NCBI GenBank assembly: GCA_009663005.1
Contig: VIGQ01001869.1
Span: 15,001 to 27,159, forward strand
DNA length: 12,159 nucleotides
Reading direction: 5' to 3'
From: Actinidia chinensis
Lineage: Eukaryota > Streptophyta > Magnoliopsida > Ericales > Actinidiaceae
Positions within the stretch are counted from its first letter, which is position 1. Every line of letters starts with the position of its first letter. The notes beneath the pieces are model-generated. The model had not been told where the DNA came from and made no database searches. It worked only from the letters and a program-made list of their open reading frames with translations. A program made the position numbers and the translations under genes. Of this stretch, positions 1-9,030 are shown in pieces.

Positions 1-370
1 TTTGTCAATTTTAATAGGCTTGACTTGAATTGTTGAGTAATGTGTAGTGATGTTTGTATTTGTTTTGTTTTGAGAGAATAATTGATTTTGATCTAATACT
101 CCCAAAAATACATGTCTCACACCACACCTTATATTGAGGGTAGTAAACAATGTTTTACATTTTGTATATTTTTTTTCGGCCTTAATTAACTTGAATTGAA
201 GTCCCGGGTTCAATTTCAAGATCAAGTGAATAGGTGTTATTAGACCACTGCCTTATGTTATATATTTGCCTATATAAACTTTGTGAGTTGAATGTTGTGT
301 AATAAAATGTATTGACTGTTTGGCCATTTTTTTTGTTTTGCGAGTACTAGTACTAATGCTATTGACTATC
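1..370. repeat. Satellite unit, type 2, 5' truncated by window edge
   Basis: Enters within core A ('gacttgaat', 'gtgtagtgatg'). The tail has an unusual 'caccacacc' and 'gagggtagtaaacaa'; core B begins at about 206 and has the type 2 'tatataaac' and 'aataaaatg'. The 'caccacacc' and 'gaataat' variants are shared with the unit at 2490. Confidence 0.9.
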
Positions 371-792
371 GGGTTCAAACTTTAACTTCAAGATCAAATT
401 AATTAGGTATTTTAGTCAATGTCTTATGTTGTATTTTTCAATTTCAAAGTATACTGATTTGAACTTTTGAGTAATGGGAGTAACTGTTTTGAATTATTTT
501 GTTGCGAGATTAATGATTTTGACGAAATACTTCCAAAATATATGTCCCCCCTTTAAAAGTAAGGTCGTAACAAATCGGTTTAAATTTTGATGTTTTTTGC
601 GGCCCTAATTGACTTGAACTTGAAGTCTCCGGGTCAATTTCAAGCTCAAGTTAATTTAGGTAATTAATTAGGGACAATGCTTAGTTGTACATTGTATATC
701 AACTTTTGTTGAGTTTGAATTTTTGTTGTAATAATGTATTGACTGTTTTGCATTTATTTTATTTTGGAGTACTAATTGCTAATTGGACTATT
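371..792. repeat. Satellite unit, type 1
   Basis: Core A has 'atactgatttgaactttt'. The tail has 'cttccaaaata' and 'ggccctaattgacttgaac'. Core B starts at about 631, shows 'atcaacttttg' and ends with the less usual 'ggagtactaattgct'. Confidence 0.9.
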
Positions 793-1214
793 GGGTTTAA
801 CTTCAAACTCAAGTTATTTAGGTAATTAGTCGATTGTCAATAGTTTTGTTATGGTACTTTCGTCATTCAAATTATGAGGACTTGAATTTTTGGAGTAATG
901 TGTAGTGGGGACTATTGTGCATTGTTTTATTGCGAGGATTAATGATTTGACTAAGTATCCCAAAATACATGTCTTCAACCTTTAATATTGCAGAGTAGAA
1001 CAATGGTTTTAAATTTTGTATATTTTTTTTTGCCTTAATTAACTGAACTTGAAGTTCCCGGGTTCAATTTCAGCTCAAGTTAATTAGGTATATTAGACAA
1101 TGACTTATGTTATACATTGTCATATAAAATTATGTTGAGTGAATTTTTGTGTAATAAAAGTATTGAACTGTTTGACATTTGTTTTGTTTTGCGAGTACTG
1201 ATGTATTGACTATC
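793..1214. repeat. Satellite unit, type 2, with partly type 1 tail end
   Basis: Core A reads 'aggacttgaatttttgg' and 'gtgtagtgg'. The tail has 'ccttaattaac' (type 2) followed by a perfect palindrome, gaactt-g-aagttc (1045-1057), normally seen in type 1. Core B starts at about 1060 with 'aataaaag'. Either a small conversion tract or independent mutation would explain the mix. Confidence 0.88.
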
Positions 1215-1650
1215 GGCGTTCAAATCAAGCTCAGTTTAAGTAGGATTATAGTTAATATCATATGTTGTACTTTGCAATTTCAAATGTAACTGATTTGAAA
1301 ACTTTTGAGTAATGTGGAGTAATGTTTTGAATTTATTTTGTTTTGCGGGGAGTAATGGGGATTTTGGACCCAAAATATCCAAAAAAACAATGTCTTCACC
1401 CTTTAAATATATTAAGGTACCGTAACAATAGTTTTAAATTTTGTATGTTTTTTTTTCGGCCCTAATTGACTTGAACTTGAAGTTCCCCGGGTTTCAAGTT
1501 CAAGCAAGTAATTAGGTATTTTGACAATGCCTTATGTGATACATTGTCTATATCAACTTTTGTGAGTTGAATTTGTTTGTAATGTAATTTATTATGTATG
1601 ACTGTTTTGAATTTGTGTTATTTTGCGAGGAACTAATGATATTGACTATC
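1215..1650. repeat. Satellite unit, type 1
   Basis: Core A carries the 'agttaat' and 'gtaatgttttgaattta' variants and 'aactgatttgaaaactttt'. The tail ends in the perfect palindrome gaactt-g-aagttc (1473-1485). Core B begins at about 1489 with 'cccggg' intact and 'tatcaacttttg'. Confidence 0.9.
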
Positions 1651-2066
1651 GGGTTCAACTTCAACTCAGGTTATTAGGTATTATTAGTCGATTTGTCATT
1701 TGTTGTACTTTGTCCCAATTTCATGTAGGTGACTTGAATTTTTGAAGTAATGTGTAGTGACTATTTTGCATGTTTTATTTTGTGAGAAACTAATGATTTT
1801 GACTACGTACTCCCAAAATACATGTTTCCACACCTTTAAATATTGAGATAGGTCAACAATTGTTTTAAATTTGTATTATTTTTTTCGGCCTATTAACTTG
1901 AATTTGAATAATTTTCCGGATTAATTTTAAGTTCAAGTTTAATTAGGTGTTATTAGACAATGCCTTATGTTATACAGTCTATATAAACTTATGTTGAATT
2001 TTTTGTGTAATTAAATGTATGCTGTTTTGCTTTATTTGTTTTGCAAGTATGATGCTATGGACTATC
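1651..2066. repeat. Satellite unit, type 2; first of three without clean type 1 partner
   Basis: Core A has 'aggtgacttgaatttttg' and 'gtgtagtgactatttt'. The tail has 'ctcccaaaatacatg' and 'cctattaacttgaatttg'. Core B starts at about 1918 and is short (about 149 bases) with 'tatataaacttatg'. Confidence 0.88.
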
Positions 2067-2489
2067 GAGTTCAACTTCAAACTCAAGTAATTAGGTGGTA
2101 TATTATAGTCAATGTCATATGTTTGTACTTGGTCAATCAAAATGATGATTTACTTGAATTCATGAGTAATGTTGTAGTGACTATTTGCATTGTTTATTGT
2201 GCGATAAGTAATGATTTTGACGAAGTACTCCCAAAAATTACATGTCTCAACAATTAATATTGAGGTACGTAACAATCGTTTTAAATTTTGTTATATTTTT
2301 CTCGGCCTTAATTAACTGAATTTTGAAGTTTGCGTGGTTCAATTTCAAGTCAAGTTAATTAGGTATTATAGACAATGCCTTATGTTGTACATTGCTATAT
2401 CAATTTATGTTGAGTTGAATTGTGTGTAATTAAAATGTATTGATGTTTTTGCACTGTGTATTGTTCGCGAGTACTAATGCTATGATATC
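2067..2489. repeat. Satellite unit, type 2 core A with mixed core B
   Basis: Core A and tail are type 2 ('gtagtgactattt', 'ctcccaaaa', 'ccttaattaac'). Core B from about 2335 combines type 1 'ggtattata' and 'tatatcaa' with type 2 'tttatgttgag', 'aaaatgtattg' and 'gagtactaatgc'. This looks like a recombinant core. Confidence 0.82.
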
Positions 2490-2909
2490 GGATTGAACTT
2501 CAACTCAAGTTAATTAGGTATTATTAATCAATGTCATAAGTGGTATTTGTCAATTTCAAATATACTGATTTGAATTTTTGAGTAATGTGTAGTGATGTTT
2601 TGTATTTGTTTTGTTGTGCGAAGGGAATAATGATTTTGACTAAGTACTCCAAAAAGACATGTCTCCACACCACACCTTTAAATAGTGAGGGTAATAAACA
2701 ATTGTTTTAATTTGATATTTTTTTCGCCTTATTAACTTTAATTGAAGCTTCCCGGGTTCAATGTCAAGCTCAAGTTAATAGGTGTATTAGAAAAGACTTA
2801 TGTTTTAAATTGTCATACCCAAACTTATGTTGAGTTGAAATTTTTGGTAATAAAGTATTGACTCTTTTGCCTTGGTTGTGTTTTGCGAGACTAATGCCTA
2901 TTGACTACC
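2490..2909. repeat. Satellite unit, chimeric core A (type 1 then type 2), type 2 core B
   Basis: Core A starts as type 1 ('caaatatactgatttga') and changes to type 2 within about 10 bases ('atttttgagtaatgtgtag'). The tail shares 'caccacacc' and 'gagggtaataaacaa' with the unit at the window start. Core B starts at about 2754 with intact 'cccggg' and 'aaacttatg'. Confidence 0.85.
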
Positions 2910-3327
2910 GGGTTTAACTTCAAGCTCCAATTAATTAGGATTAATTAGTCAATGTCATATTTGTACTTTGTCAATTTCAAACTGATATGATTGAACTTTT
3001 GAGTAATGTGGAGTAACGTGTTTTGCATTATTTTGTTTTTGGGAGAATTAATTGATTTGGACGACTACTTCCAAATACATGTCTCAACCTTTACATATTA
3101 AGGTACGTAACAATAGTTTTAAATTTTGATATTTTTTTTCAGCCTAACAAACTTGAACTTGAAGTTCCCCGGGTTCAATCAGCTCAAGTTAATTAGGTAT
3201 TATTAGATAAGGCCTTATGTTTGTACATTGTCTATGTATATCCACTTTTGTTGAGTGACTTTGTGTAATATTATGATGACTGTTTTGAATTTTTTTATTT
3301 TGCGAGGACTAATGCTATTGAACTATC
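2910..3327. repeat. Satellite unit, type 1
   Basis: Core A has 'gattgaacttttgag' and 'gtggagtaacg'. The tail ends in a perfect palindrome, gaactt-g-aagttc (3155-3167). Core B begins at about 3171 and carries the variant 'gaatttttttattttg', also seen in the core B from 6346. First of two consecutive type 1 units. Confidence 0.9.
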
Positions 3328-3745
3328 GGGTTCAACTTCAAGCTCAAGTTAATTAGGTATTATTAGTTAATAATAATATGTTTGTCGTGTCAATTAAATT
3401 ATATGATTTGAACTTTGGTAATGTGGAGTAACGTTTTGCATTTATTTTGTTTTGCGAGGATTAATGATTTGACGGAAATATTCCAAAACACATGTCTCCA
3501 CCGTTCATATTAAGGTACGCTAACAAGAGTTTAAATTTTGTAGTTTTTTTTCGGCACCTAATTGACTTGAACTTGAAGGTCCCCGGGTTCAATTTCAAGT
3601 CAGTTAATTAGCTATTATTAGACAATGCCTATGTTGGCATTGTATCTATCAACTTGGTTTGAGTTGAATTTTTGTGTAATTGTAATATGATGTATTTGAT
3701 GTTTTGCATTTGTTTTGTTTTTCGAGGATAATGGTATTGACTATC
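3328..3745. repeat. Satellite unit, type 1, second in a row
   Basis: Core A has 'agttaataataatatg', matching 'agttaatataatag' in the unit from 6509. The tail has 'ttaaggtacg'. Core B starts at about 3585 after an intact 'cccggg' and ends with 'ataatggtattgac'. Confidence 0.9.
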
Positions 3746-4198
3746 GGGTTCAACTTCAGCTCAAGTTATTTAGGTATATTAGTCGTTGTCATATGTGTAC
3801 TTTGTTCAAGTTCAAGTTATGATTACTTGTAGTTTTGAGAATGTGTAGTGGACTAATTTTGCATTGTTTTATTTTGAGAGGCTTAATGCTTGACCGAAAG
3901 TAATCCCAAAATACATGTCTCCACACCGTTAAGTATGAGGTACGAAACACGTGTGTTTCAAATTTTGTATATTTTTTTCGGCTTAATTAACTTGAATTGC
4001 AGTTTTCCCCCCGCCCACCCCCTCCGGCTTATGCCGGACAAGCTAGTACAATTAGGTGGATAATAGTCAAAGCATTAGGTCTTTACATTGGCTATATAAA
4101 CTTATGTTTGGAGTGACCTCTTCTGCTACAGTCAATTAAAATTGGATTGGACTGTTTTGCCTTATTTTGTTTACGACGTACTAATGATATTGACTATT
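3746..4198. repeat. Satellite unit, type 2 subvariant (2'), lengthened by GC-rich patch
   Basis: The 2' markers are 'gattacttgtag' in core A and 'accgttaagtatgagg' in the tail. Core B from about 4009 carries 'agtcaaagcatta', also present in the core B from 7197. The start of core B is replaced by GC-rich sequence (listed separately), and 4116-4131 does not match other copies, making this core about 190 bases instead of about 157. Confidence 0.85.
4009..4050. other. GC-rich patch replacing the start of core B, with a small hairpin
   Basis: A C-run followed by 'ccggcttatgccgg' (4024-4037; 5-bp perfect arms, 4-base loop) stands where other copies have 'gggttcaatttcaagctcaag'. The array resumes at 'aattagg' (4050). 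Nothing like it occurs elsewhere in the window. It could be a small true insertion or a basecalling or assembly defect; the sequence alone does not decide. Confidence 0.6.
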
Positions 4199-4621
4199 GT
4201 GTTCAAGCTTCAAAGCCTCAAAATTAATATTAGGTATTATTAGTTAATGTTCAGATGTTGTACTTTCTCAATTTCAAATTATATGATTGAAACTTTTGTG
4301 TAATGTGGAGTAAACGTTGAATTTATTTTGTTTTGCGAGGGTTAATGATTTTGACGAAAAACTTCCAAAACAACTATGTCTCCACCCTAAATAGTAAGGT
4401 ACGTAACAATAGTTTAAATGTTCGTAGTGCCCCCCTAAGCAACAGAGCGCTCGGCACCCCTAATTACTTGAACTTGAAGTTACCCGGGTTCAATTTTAAG
4501 CTCAAGTTAAGTAGCTATTATGTGGTAGATGGTCTAGATCAACTTTGTTGAGGAATTTTTGTGTAATTATGTATTGATTGTTTGCATTGTTTTGTTGCGA
4601 GGACTAATGGTTAGTGACTTC
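4199..4621. repeat. Satellite unit, type 1, with an inserted patch in the tail and a shortened core B
   Basis: Core A is type 1 ('atatgattgaaactttt', 'gtggagtaaacg') and long (about 287 bases with tail) because foreign-looking bases lie at 4429-4450. Core B from about 4486 is only about 136 bases: about 20 bases are missing where others read 'gacaatgccttatgttgtac'. Confidence 0.85.
4429..4452. other. GC-rich patch replacing the T-run of the tail
   Basis: Other copies read 'tgtatgtttttttt' before 'cggcc'. Here the T-run is replaced by a C-run, 'aagcaacagagcgc', then 'tcggc'. It contains an 8-bp palindrome, gagcgctc (4445-4452). It is the second such anomaly within about 440 bases of the patch at 4009. 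Confidence 0.55.
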
Positions 4622-5027
4622 GGGTTCACTTCAAGCTCAAGTATTTAGGTATTATTAGGCGATGTCATATGTGTCTTGGTCAATTTCAATTTAGATTACT
4701 TGTATTTTTGAGTAATGTGAGTGACTATTTTGCATGGTTTATTTTCGCGAGGATTATGATTTGCCTAAGTCACTCCCAAATAATTGTCTCCACACGTTAG
4801 TATTGAGGATGGAACAATGTTTCAAATTTGGGTTATTTTTTTCGGCCTTAATTAACTGAATTTGAAGTTCCCGGCTTCAATCAAGCTCAAGTTAATTAGG
4901 TGTATTAGTCCACCATAGTGTTTTACATTGTCTATATAAACTTATGTTGAGTGAATTTTATGGTAATAAATTGTATTGACTGTGGGCCTTTATTTTGTTA
5001 TACGAGTACTAATGGATATTGACTATC
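4622..5027. repeat. Satellite unit, type 2'
   Basis: Core A has 'gattacttgtatttttgag' and the tail has 'cacgttagtattgagg' and 'tttcaaattt', linking it to the units at 3746 and 6931. Core B from about 4873 starts 'ggcttcaatcaag' and has 'tctatataaacttatg'. Confidence 0.87.
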
Positions 5028-5454
5028 GGGTGAAGTTCAACGCTAAATTAATTAGGTATTATTCGTTAATGTCATATGTTGTACTTTGTCAATTTCAAAT
5101 TATACTGATTTGAACTTTGAGTAATGGAAGGTAACTGTTTTGACATTTATTTTTTGTTTTGCGAGGACTTGGATTAATCATTTGCACGGAAAAATATTCC
5201 AAACACATGTTCCACACTTTAAAATTTTAAGGTACGTAAAAAACTGTTTAAACTTTTGTATAGTTTTTTTTCGGCCTAATTGACTTGATTGAAGTTGTCC
5301 GGGTTCATTTCAAGTTCAAATAATTAGGTATTTATTAGTAATGCCTTATGTTGTACATTGCTATATAAACCTTTTGTTGAGTTGAATTTTGTGTAATATT
5401 ATGTATGAGTTTTGAATTATTTTAGTTTTGCGAGGACAATGGTTATGGAATATC
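5028..5454. repeat. Satellite unit, type 1
   Basis: Core A has 'atactgatttgaactttg'. The core A/tail join is longer than usual (an extra 'acttgg' near 5166 and 'cacggaaaaata' near 5184). Core B from about 5301 is mostly type 1 ('aatattatg', 'gcgaggacaatgg') but has 'tatataaacctttt'. Confidence 0.86.
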
Positions 5455-5876
5455 GGGTTCAACTTCAAACTCAAGTATTAGGTATTATTAGTCGATGATT
5501 TTGTTGTACTTGTCTCCAATTTCAATTATGGGTGACGTGAATTTTTGAGTAATGTGTAGTACTATTTGCCTGTTTATTTTTTGCTTTGAGGAGAGGATTA
5601 ATGATTTTGACTAATTACTCCCAAAAATACATGTCTCCACACCTTTAAGTATGAGGTACGTAACAATTGTTTAAAATTTTGTAGTTTTTTCGCTTAAGGA
5701 CTTGAATTTGAAGTTTCCCGGCGGTTCAATTCAGTCAAGTAATGTGTTATTTAATTAGAAAAGCCTTATGTTTTAATTATCTAGATAAACTTATGTTGAG
5801 TGAATTTTTGTTGTAATAAAATGTATTGGTTGGTTTTGCCTTGTTTTGGTTTGCGGTACTAATACTTTTGACTATC
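5455..5876. repeat. Satellite unit, type 2, flanking the short unit
   Basis: Core A has 'ggtgacgtgaatttttgag'. The tail T-run and 'cgg' are reduced ('tttttcgcttaagg'). Core B from about 5720 has 'aaaagccttatgtttt' and ends 'actaatacttttgac'. The same combination is in the unit at 9867, so both short units have the same left neighbour. Confidence 0.88.
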
Positions 5877-6080
5877 GGTTCAACTTCAAGTTCAAGTTAA
5901 TGAGGTATTATTAGTCAATGCATGTGTTGTAATTTGTCAATTTCAAATCATACTGATTTGAACTTTGAAGTAATTGGAAACTGTTTTGCATTTCATTTTA
6001 TTTGCGAGGTTATTGATTTTGACGAAATACTTCCAAAATAACAGGTCTTCACTCTTTAAATATTAAGGGCTATTGACTAC
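5877..6080. repeat. Short satellite unit, type 1, ~204 bp: half the tail and nearly all of core B deleted
   Basis: Core A is a normal type 1. The tail runs through 'cttcactctttaaatattaagg' and then jumps at about 6069 directly to 'gctattgac', the last bases of core B. A new core A follows. About 210 bases are missing compared with a full unit. The short unit at 10289 has the same breakpoint and the same 'cttcactcttt' variant. Confidence 0.92.
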
Positions 6081-6508
6081 GGGTTCAACTTCCAGTTCAA
6101 GGTTAATTAGGTGTGTTATAGTCAATGTAATATGTTGTAGTTTGTCAATGCAAATTCTACTGATTTGAACTTTTGAGTAATGTGAAGTAATTGTTTTGCA
6201 TTTAATTTGTTTCGAGGATTAAAATTTTGAAAAACAAAATACTTCCAAAATAAGTCTCCACCCTTTAACTATAAGGTAACGTAACAATAGTTGTAAATTA
6301 ATATGTTTTTTCGGCCCCCCAATTGACTTGAACTTGAAGTTCCCCGGGTTCACGTTCACGCTCAAGTTAATTAGGTATTATAGACAATGCCTTATGTTAT
6401 TTACGATTGTCTTATATCAAACTTTTGTTGAGTGGACTGTTATGTAATATTATTTTATTGACTGTTTTTGAATTTTTTTATTTGCGAGGACTAATGATAT
6501 TGACTATC
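6081..6508. repeat. Satellite unit, type 1, right neighbour of the short unit
   Basis: The tail has 'taaattaatatgtttttt' in place of 'taaattttgtatg', a variant shared with the unit at 10504. A perfect palindrome, gaactt-g-aagttc, lies at 6330-6342 and 'cccggg' follows. Core B starts at about 6346 and has 'gaatttttttatttgcg' as in the unit at 2910. Confidence 0.9.
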
Positions 6509-6930
6509 GGGTTCAACTTAAGCTCAAGGTAATTAGGTATTATAGTTAATATAATAGTTGTACTTTGTCAATTTCAAATTATATTGATTTGAACTTTTGC
6601 GTAATGTGGAGTAATGTTTTGATTTATTTTGTTTTGCGGATTGATTAATGTTTGACGAAATACTCTCCAATCCAAAACACATGTCTCCACCTTTAAATAT
6701 TAAGTATGTAACATAGTTTTAAATTTTGTATGTTTTGCGGCCCTTAATTGACTGAACTTGAGTTACCCAGGTTCAATTTCAAGCTTCAACGTAATTAGTG
6801 CTATTATTAGATAATGCCTTATGTTGCTACAGTGTCTATATCAACTTTTGTTGAGTTTGAATTTTTGTGTATATTATGTATTGATGTTTTGCATTTGTTT
6901 TTTTCCGAGGAACTAATGGTATTGACTATC
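6509..6930. repeat. Satellite unit, type 1, second in a row
   Basis: Core A has 'agttaatataatag' and 'atattgatttgaactttt'. The T-run in the tail is short ('tgttttgcggccc'). Core B from about 6770 has 'atcaacttttgttgag' and ends 'actaatggtattgac'. It parallels the unit at 3328. Confidence 0.9.
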
Positions 6931-7358
6931 GGGTTCAACTTTCAAGCCTCAAGTTTTTATATTATTAGTCGATATCATATTGTTGTTACGTTCTCAATTT
7001 AAATTTATGATTACTTGTATTTTTGAGTATGTGTAGTGACTATTTTGCATTTTGTTTATTTTGCGAGGATTAATGATTTGACGAAAGAGTACTCCCAAAT
7101 ACATGTCTCCACACCGTTAAGTATGAGGTCCGTAACAATGTTTTCAATTTGTATATTTTTTTCGCGCCTTAATTAAACGTGAATGTGAAGTTTTCCGGCT
7201 TCATTTCAAGCTCAAGTTTTAATTAGGTGTAATTAGTCAAAGCATTATGGTTTTTAAAATGTATATATAAAACTTATGTTATTGAGTTGATTTTTTTCTG
7301 TCTAACATGTTATGATGTTTTGCTTATTTGGTTTACGGAGTACTATGCTATGACTATC
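6931..7358. repeat. Satellite unit, type 2'
   Basis: The 2' markers are 'gattacttgtatttttgag' in core A and 'caccgttaagtatgaggt' in the tail. Core B from about 7197 has 'agtcaaagcatta' and 'tatataaaacttatg'. It parallels the unit at 3746 about 3.18 kb away, but without the GC-rich patch. Confidence 0.9.
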
Positions 7359-7773
7359 GGGTTCAAGTTCAAGGGTCAAATTAATTAGGTTATTATTAGT
7401 TAAGTCATTTGTTGTACTTTGTTCCAATTTCAAATTATACTGATTTGGAACTTTTGAGTAATGTGGGAGGTCAGTTGAATTTATTTTGTTTTGCGAGGAT
7501 TAATCATTTTGACGAAATCTCCACAAAACACATGTCTGCACACTTTAAATCTTAGGTACGTAACAATAGTTTTAAATTTTGTATATTTTTTTCGGCCCTA
7601 ATGACGTGAATTTGAGTTTGCGGGTTCATTTCGTTCACATTAATTAGGTATTATTAGATAATGCTTCTGTTGTACATGGTCTATATCAACTTTTGGTTGA
7701 GTGAATTTTTGTGAATATTATGTATGACTGTTTTGCATTTGTTTTGTTTTGCGAGGATAATGGTATGACTATC
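7359..7773. repeat. Satellite unit, type 1
   Basis: Core A has 'agttaagtcatttg' and 'atactgatttgg'. The T-run is followed by 'cggccctaatgacgtgaa'. Core B from about 7622 has 'tatcaacttttgg' and 'ataatggtatgac'. Confidence 0.88.
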
Positions 7774-8187
7774 GGGTTCAACTTCAAGCTCAGTTATTTA
7801 GGTATTATTAGTCATATCATTTGTGTAACTTTGTCAATTTCATATGGTGACTTGAATTTTCGAGTAAGGTGTATGTAGTTGACTATTTGCATTGTTTTAT
7901 TTTGCGAGATTAATGATTTTGACGAAGTACTCCCAAAATACAGTCACACCCTTAAGTATGAGTTGTACGTACAATTGTGACATTTTGTATGTTTTTTTCG
8001 GCCTTCCTTAAATTAATTGAATTTGAAGTTTTCCGGCTTCAAGTTCAGATCAAGTTAATTTAGGTGTAGTAGACAAAGGTTTTATGTTTTACATTGTTAT
8101 ATTAACTATGTGAGTGAATTTTGTATAATAAAATGTATGGACTGTTTGCATTGTTTGTTTTGCGGGTACGATGCTATCTGACTATCA
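7774..8187. repeat. Satellite unit, type 2
   Basis: Core A has 'ggtgacttgaattttcgag'. The tail has 'cccttaagtatgag' and a slightly expanded 'cggccttccttaaattaa'. Core B from about 8035 has 'acaaaggttttatgttttac' and 'aataaaatg'. Confidence 0.88.
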
Positions 8188-8607
8188 GGCTTCAAATTTA
8201 AGCTCAAGTTAATTAGGTTTATAGGTAATGTTAATAGTTGTACTTGTGAATTTCAAATTATAATGATTTGAACTTTGGAGTAATGGTGGCGTTTAACTGT
8301 TTTGCTTTATTTGTTTTGCGAGGATTAATCATTTTGACGAAAGACTTACAAAACACATGTCTCCACACTTTCAATATTAAGTTACGTACAAAGTTTTAAA
8401 TTTTGATATTTTTTTTCGGCCCTAATTGACTTGAATGTGAAGTTTTCCGGGTTCAATTTCAGTTCAAATTAATAGGTATATTAGATAATGCCTTATGTTG
8501 TTAATTGTCTACATATATCAACTTTGTTGAGTTGAATATTTTGTGAATAAGTATGTATGGACCTGTTTTGAATTATTTATTTTGCGAGGACTAATGGATG
8601 GACTATC
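8188..8607. repeat. Satellite unit, type 1; regular example of the internal layout
   Basis: Core A runs from 8188 to about 8338 (ending 'attttgacg'), the A-only tail from about 8339 to 8448 ('cttacaaaa', 'ctccaca', 'attaagttacg', T-run, 'cggccctaattgac'), and core B from 8449 to 8607. Core A and core B can be matched end to end: shared opening 'gttcaa', 'ttaat.aggt', a middle 'tgaa.ttt.g.gtaat', and the closing 'ttgcgagga.taat'. Confidence 0.9.
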
Positions 8608-9030
8608 GGGTTCAACTTCAAGCTCAAGTATTAGGTATTGTTAGTCGATGGCATATGTTGTACTTGTCAATTTCAATTTATGGTGACTGGAATTTTTGAG
8701 TAATGTGTAGTGCTATATGCATTGGGTTTATTTTGCGAGGATTAATGATGATTTGATAGTCTCCAAAATACATGTCTCCAACCTTTAAGTATTGAGGTAC
8801 CGTAACAATTGTTTTAAATTTTGTATGTTTTTTCGGGCCTGAATGACGTGAATTTGAATGAAGTTTTCCGGGTTCAATTTCAGGGCTCAAGTTAATTAGG
8901 TGTTATTAGACAAAGCCTTTGTTTTACATTGTTGATTTAAACTTATGTTGAGTTGAATTGTGTTGTAATAAAACGTATGACTGTTTTGCTTGTTTTGTTT
9001 TGCGAGTACTAATTTTGCTTATTGACTATC
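8608..9030. repeat. Satellite unit, type 2
   Basis: Core A has 'tggtgactggaatttttgag'. The tail has 'cctttaagtattgaggtacc' and a 4-base 'aatg' duplication just before 'aagttttccggg'. Core B from about 8870 has 'acaaagccttt' and 'aataaaacg'. Confidence 0.88.

Noticed and set aside
177..222. CENP-B box-like sequence around 'ttcgg' and 'cggg'
   Set aside because: The spacing and bases do not fit the NTTCGNNNNANNCGGGN consensus in the copies checked.
271..279. TATA-box-like 'tatataaac' in type 2 core B, repeated at about 840-bp spacing (for example 4933)
   Set aside because: AT-rich repeats produce such words by chance, and there is no gene downstream or other promoter element.
2015..2257. 80-codon open frame across a core B and core A
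   Set aside because: It lies wholly in satellite sequence. Equivalent frames in neighbouring copies are broken by stops and gaps, and it has no recognisable domain.
3979..4037. Hairpin plus C-run as a possible terminator or transposon end
   Set aside because: The stem is only 5 bp, there is no target-site duplication or matching inverted end, and the local sequence is suspect.
4333..4551. 72-codon open frame, with a similar peptide in the frames at 10597-10785 and partly at 10400-10594 and 10969-11160
   Set aside because: The resemblance comes from the repeat itself. Frame and length are not kept between copies, so there is no sign of selection for protein. The 4333 frame exists partly because of the anomalous patch at 4429-4452.
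6814..7002. 62-codon hydrophobic open frame
   Set aside because: Hydrophobicity follows from T-rich codons; the frame is satellite and is not kept in other copies.
8678..8890. 70-codon open frame on the minus strand
   Set aside because: It is the complement of the core A/tail region of one unit, and other copies interrupt it.
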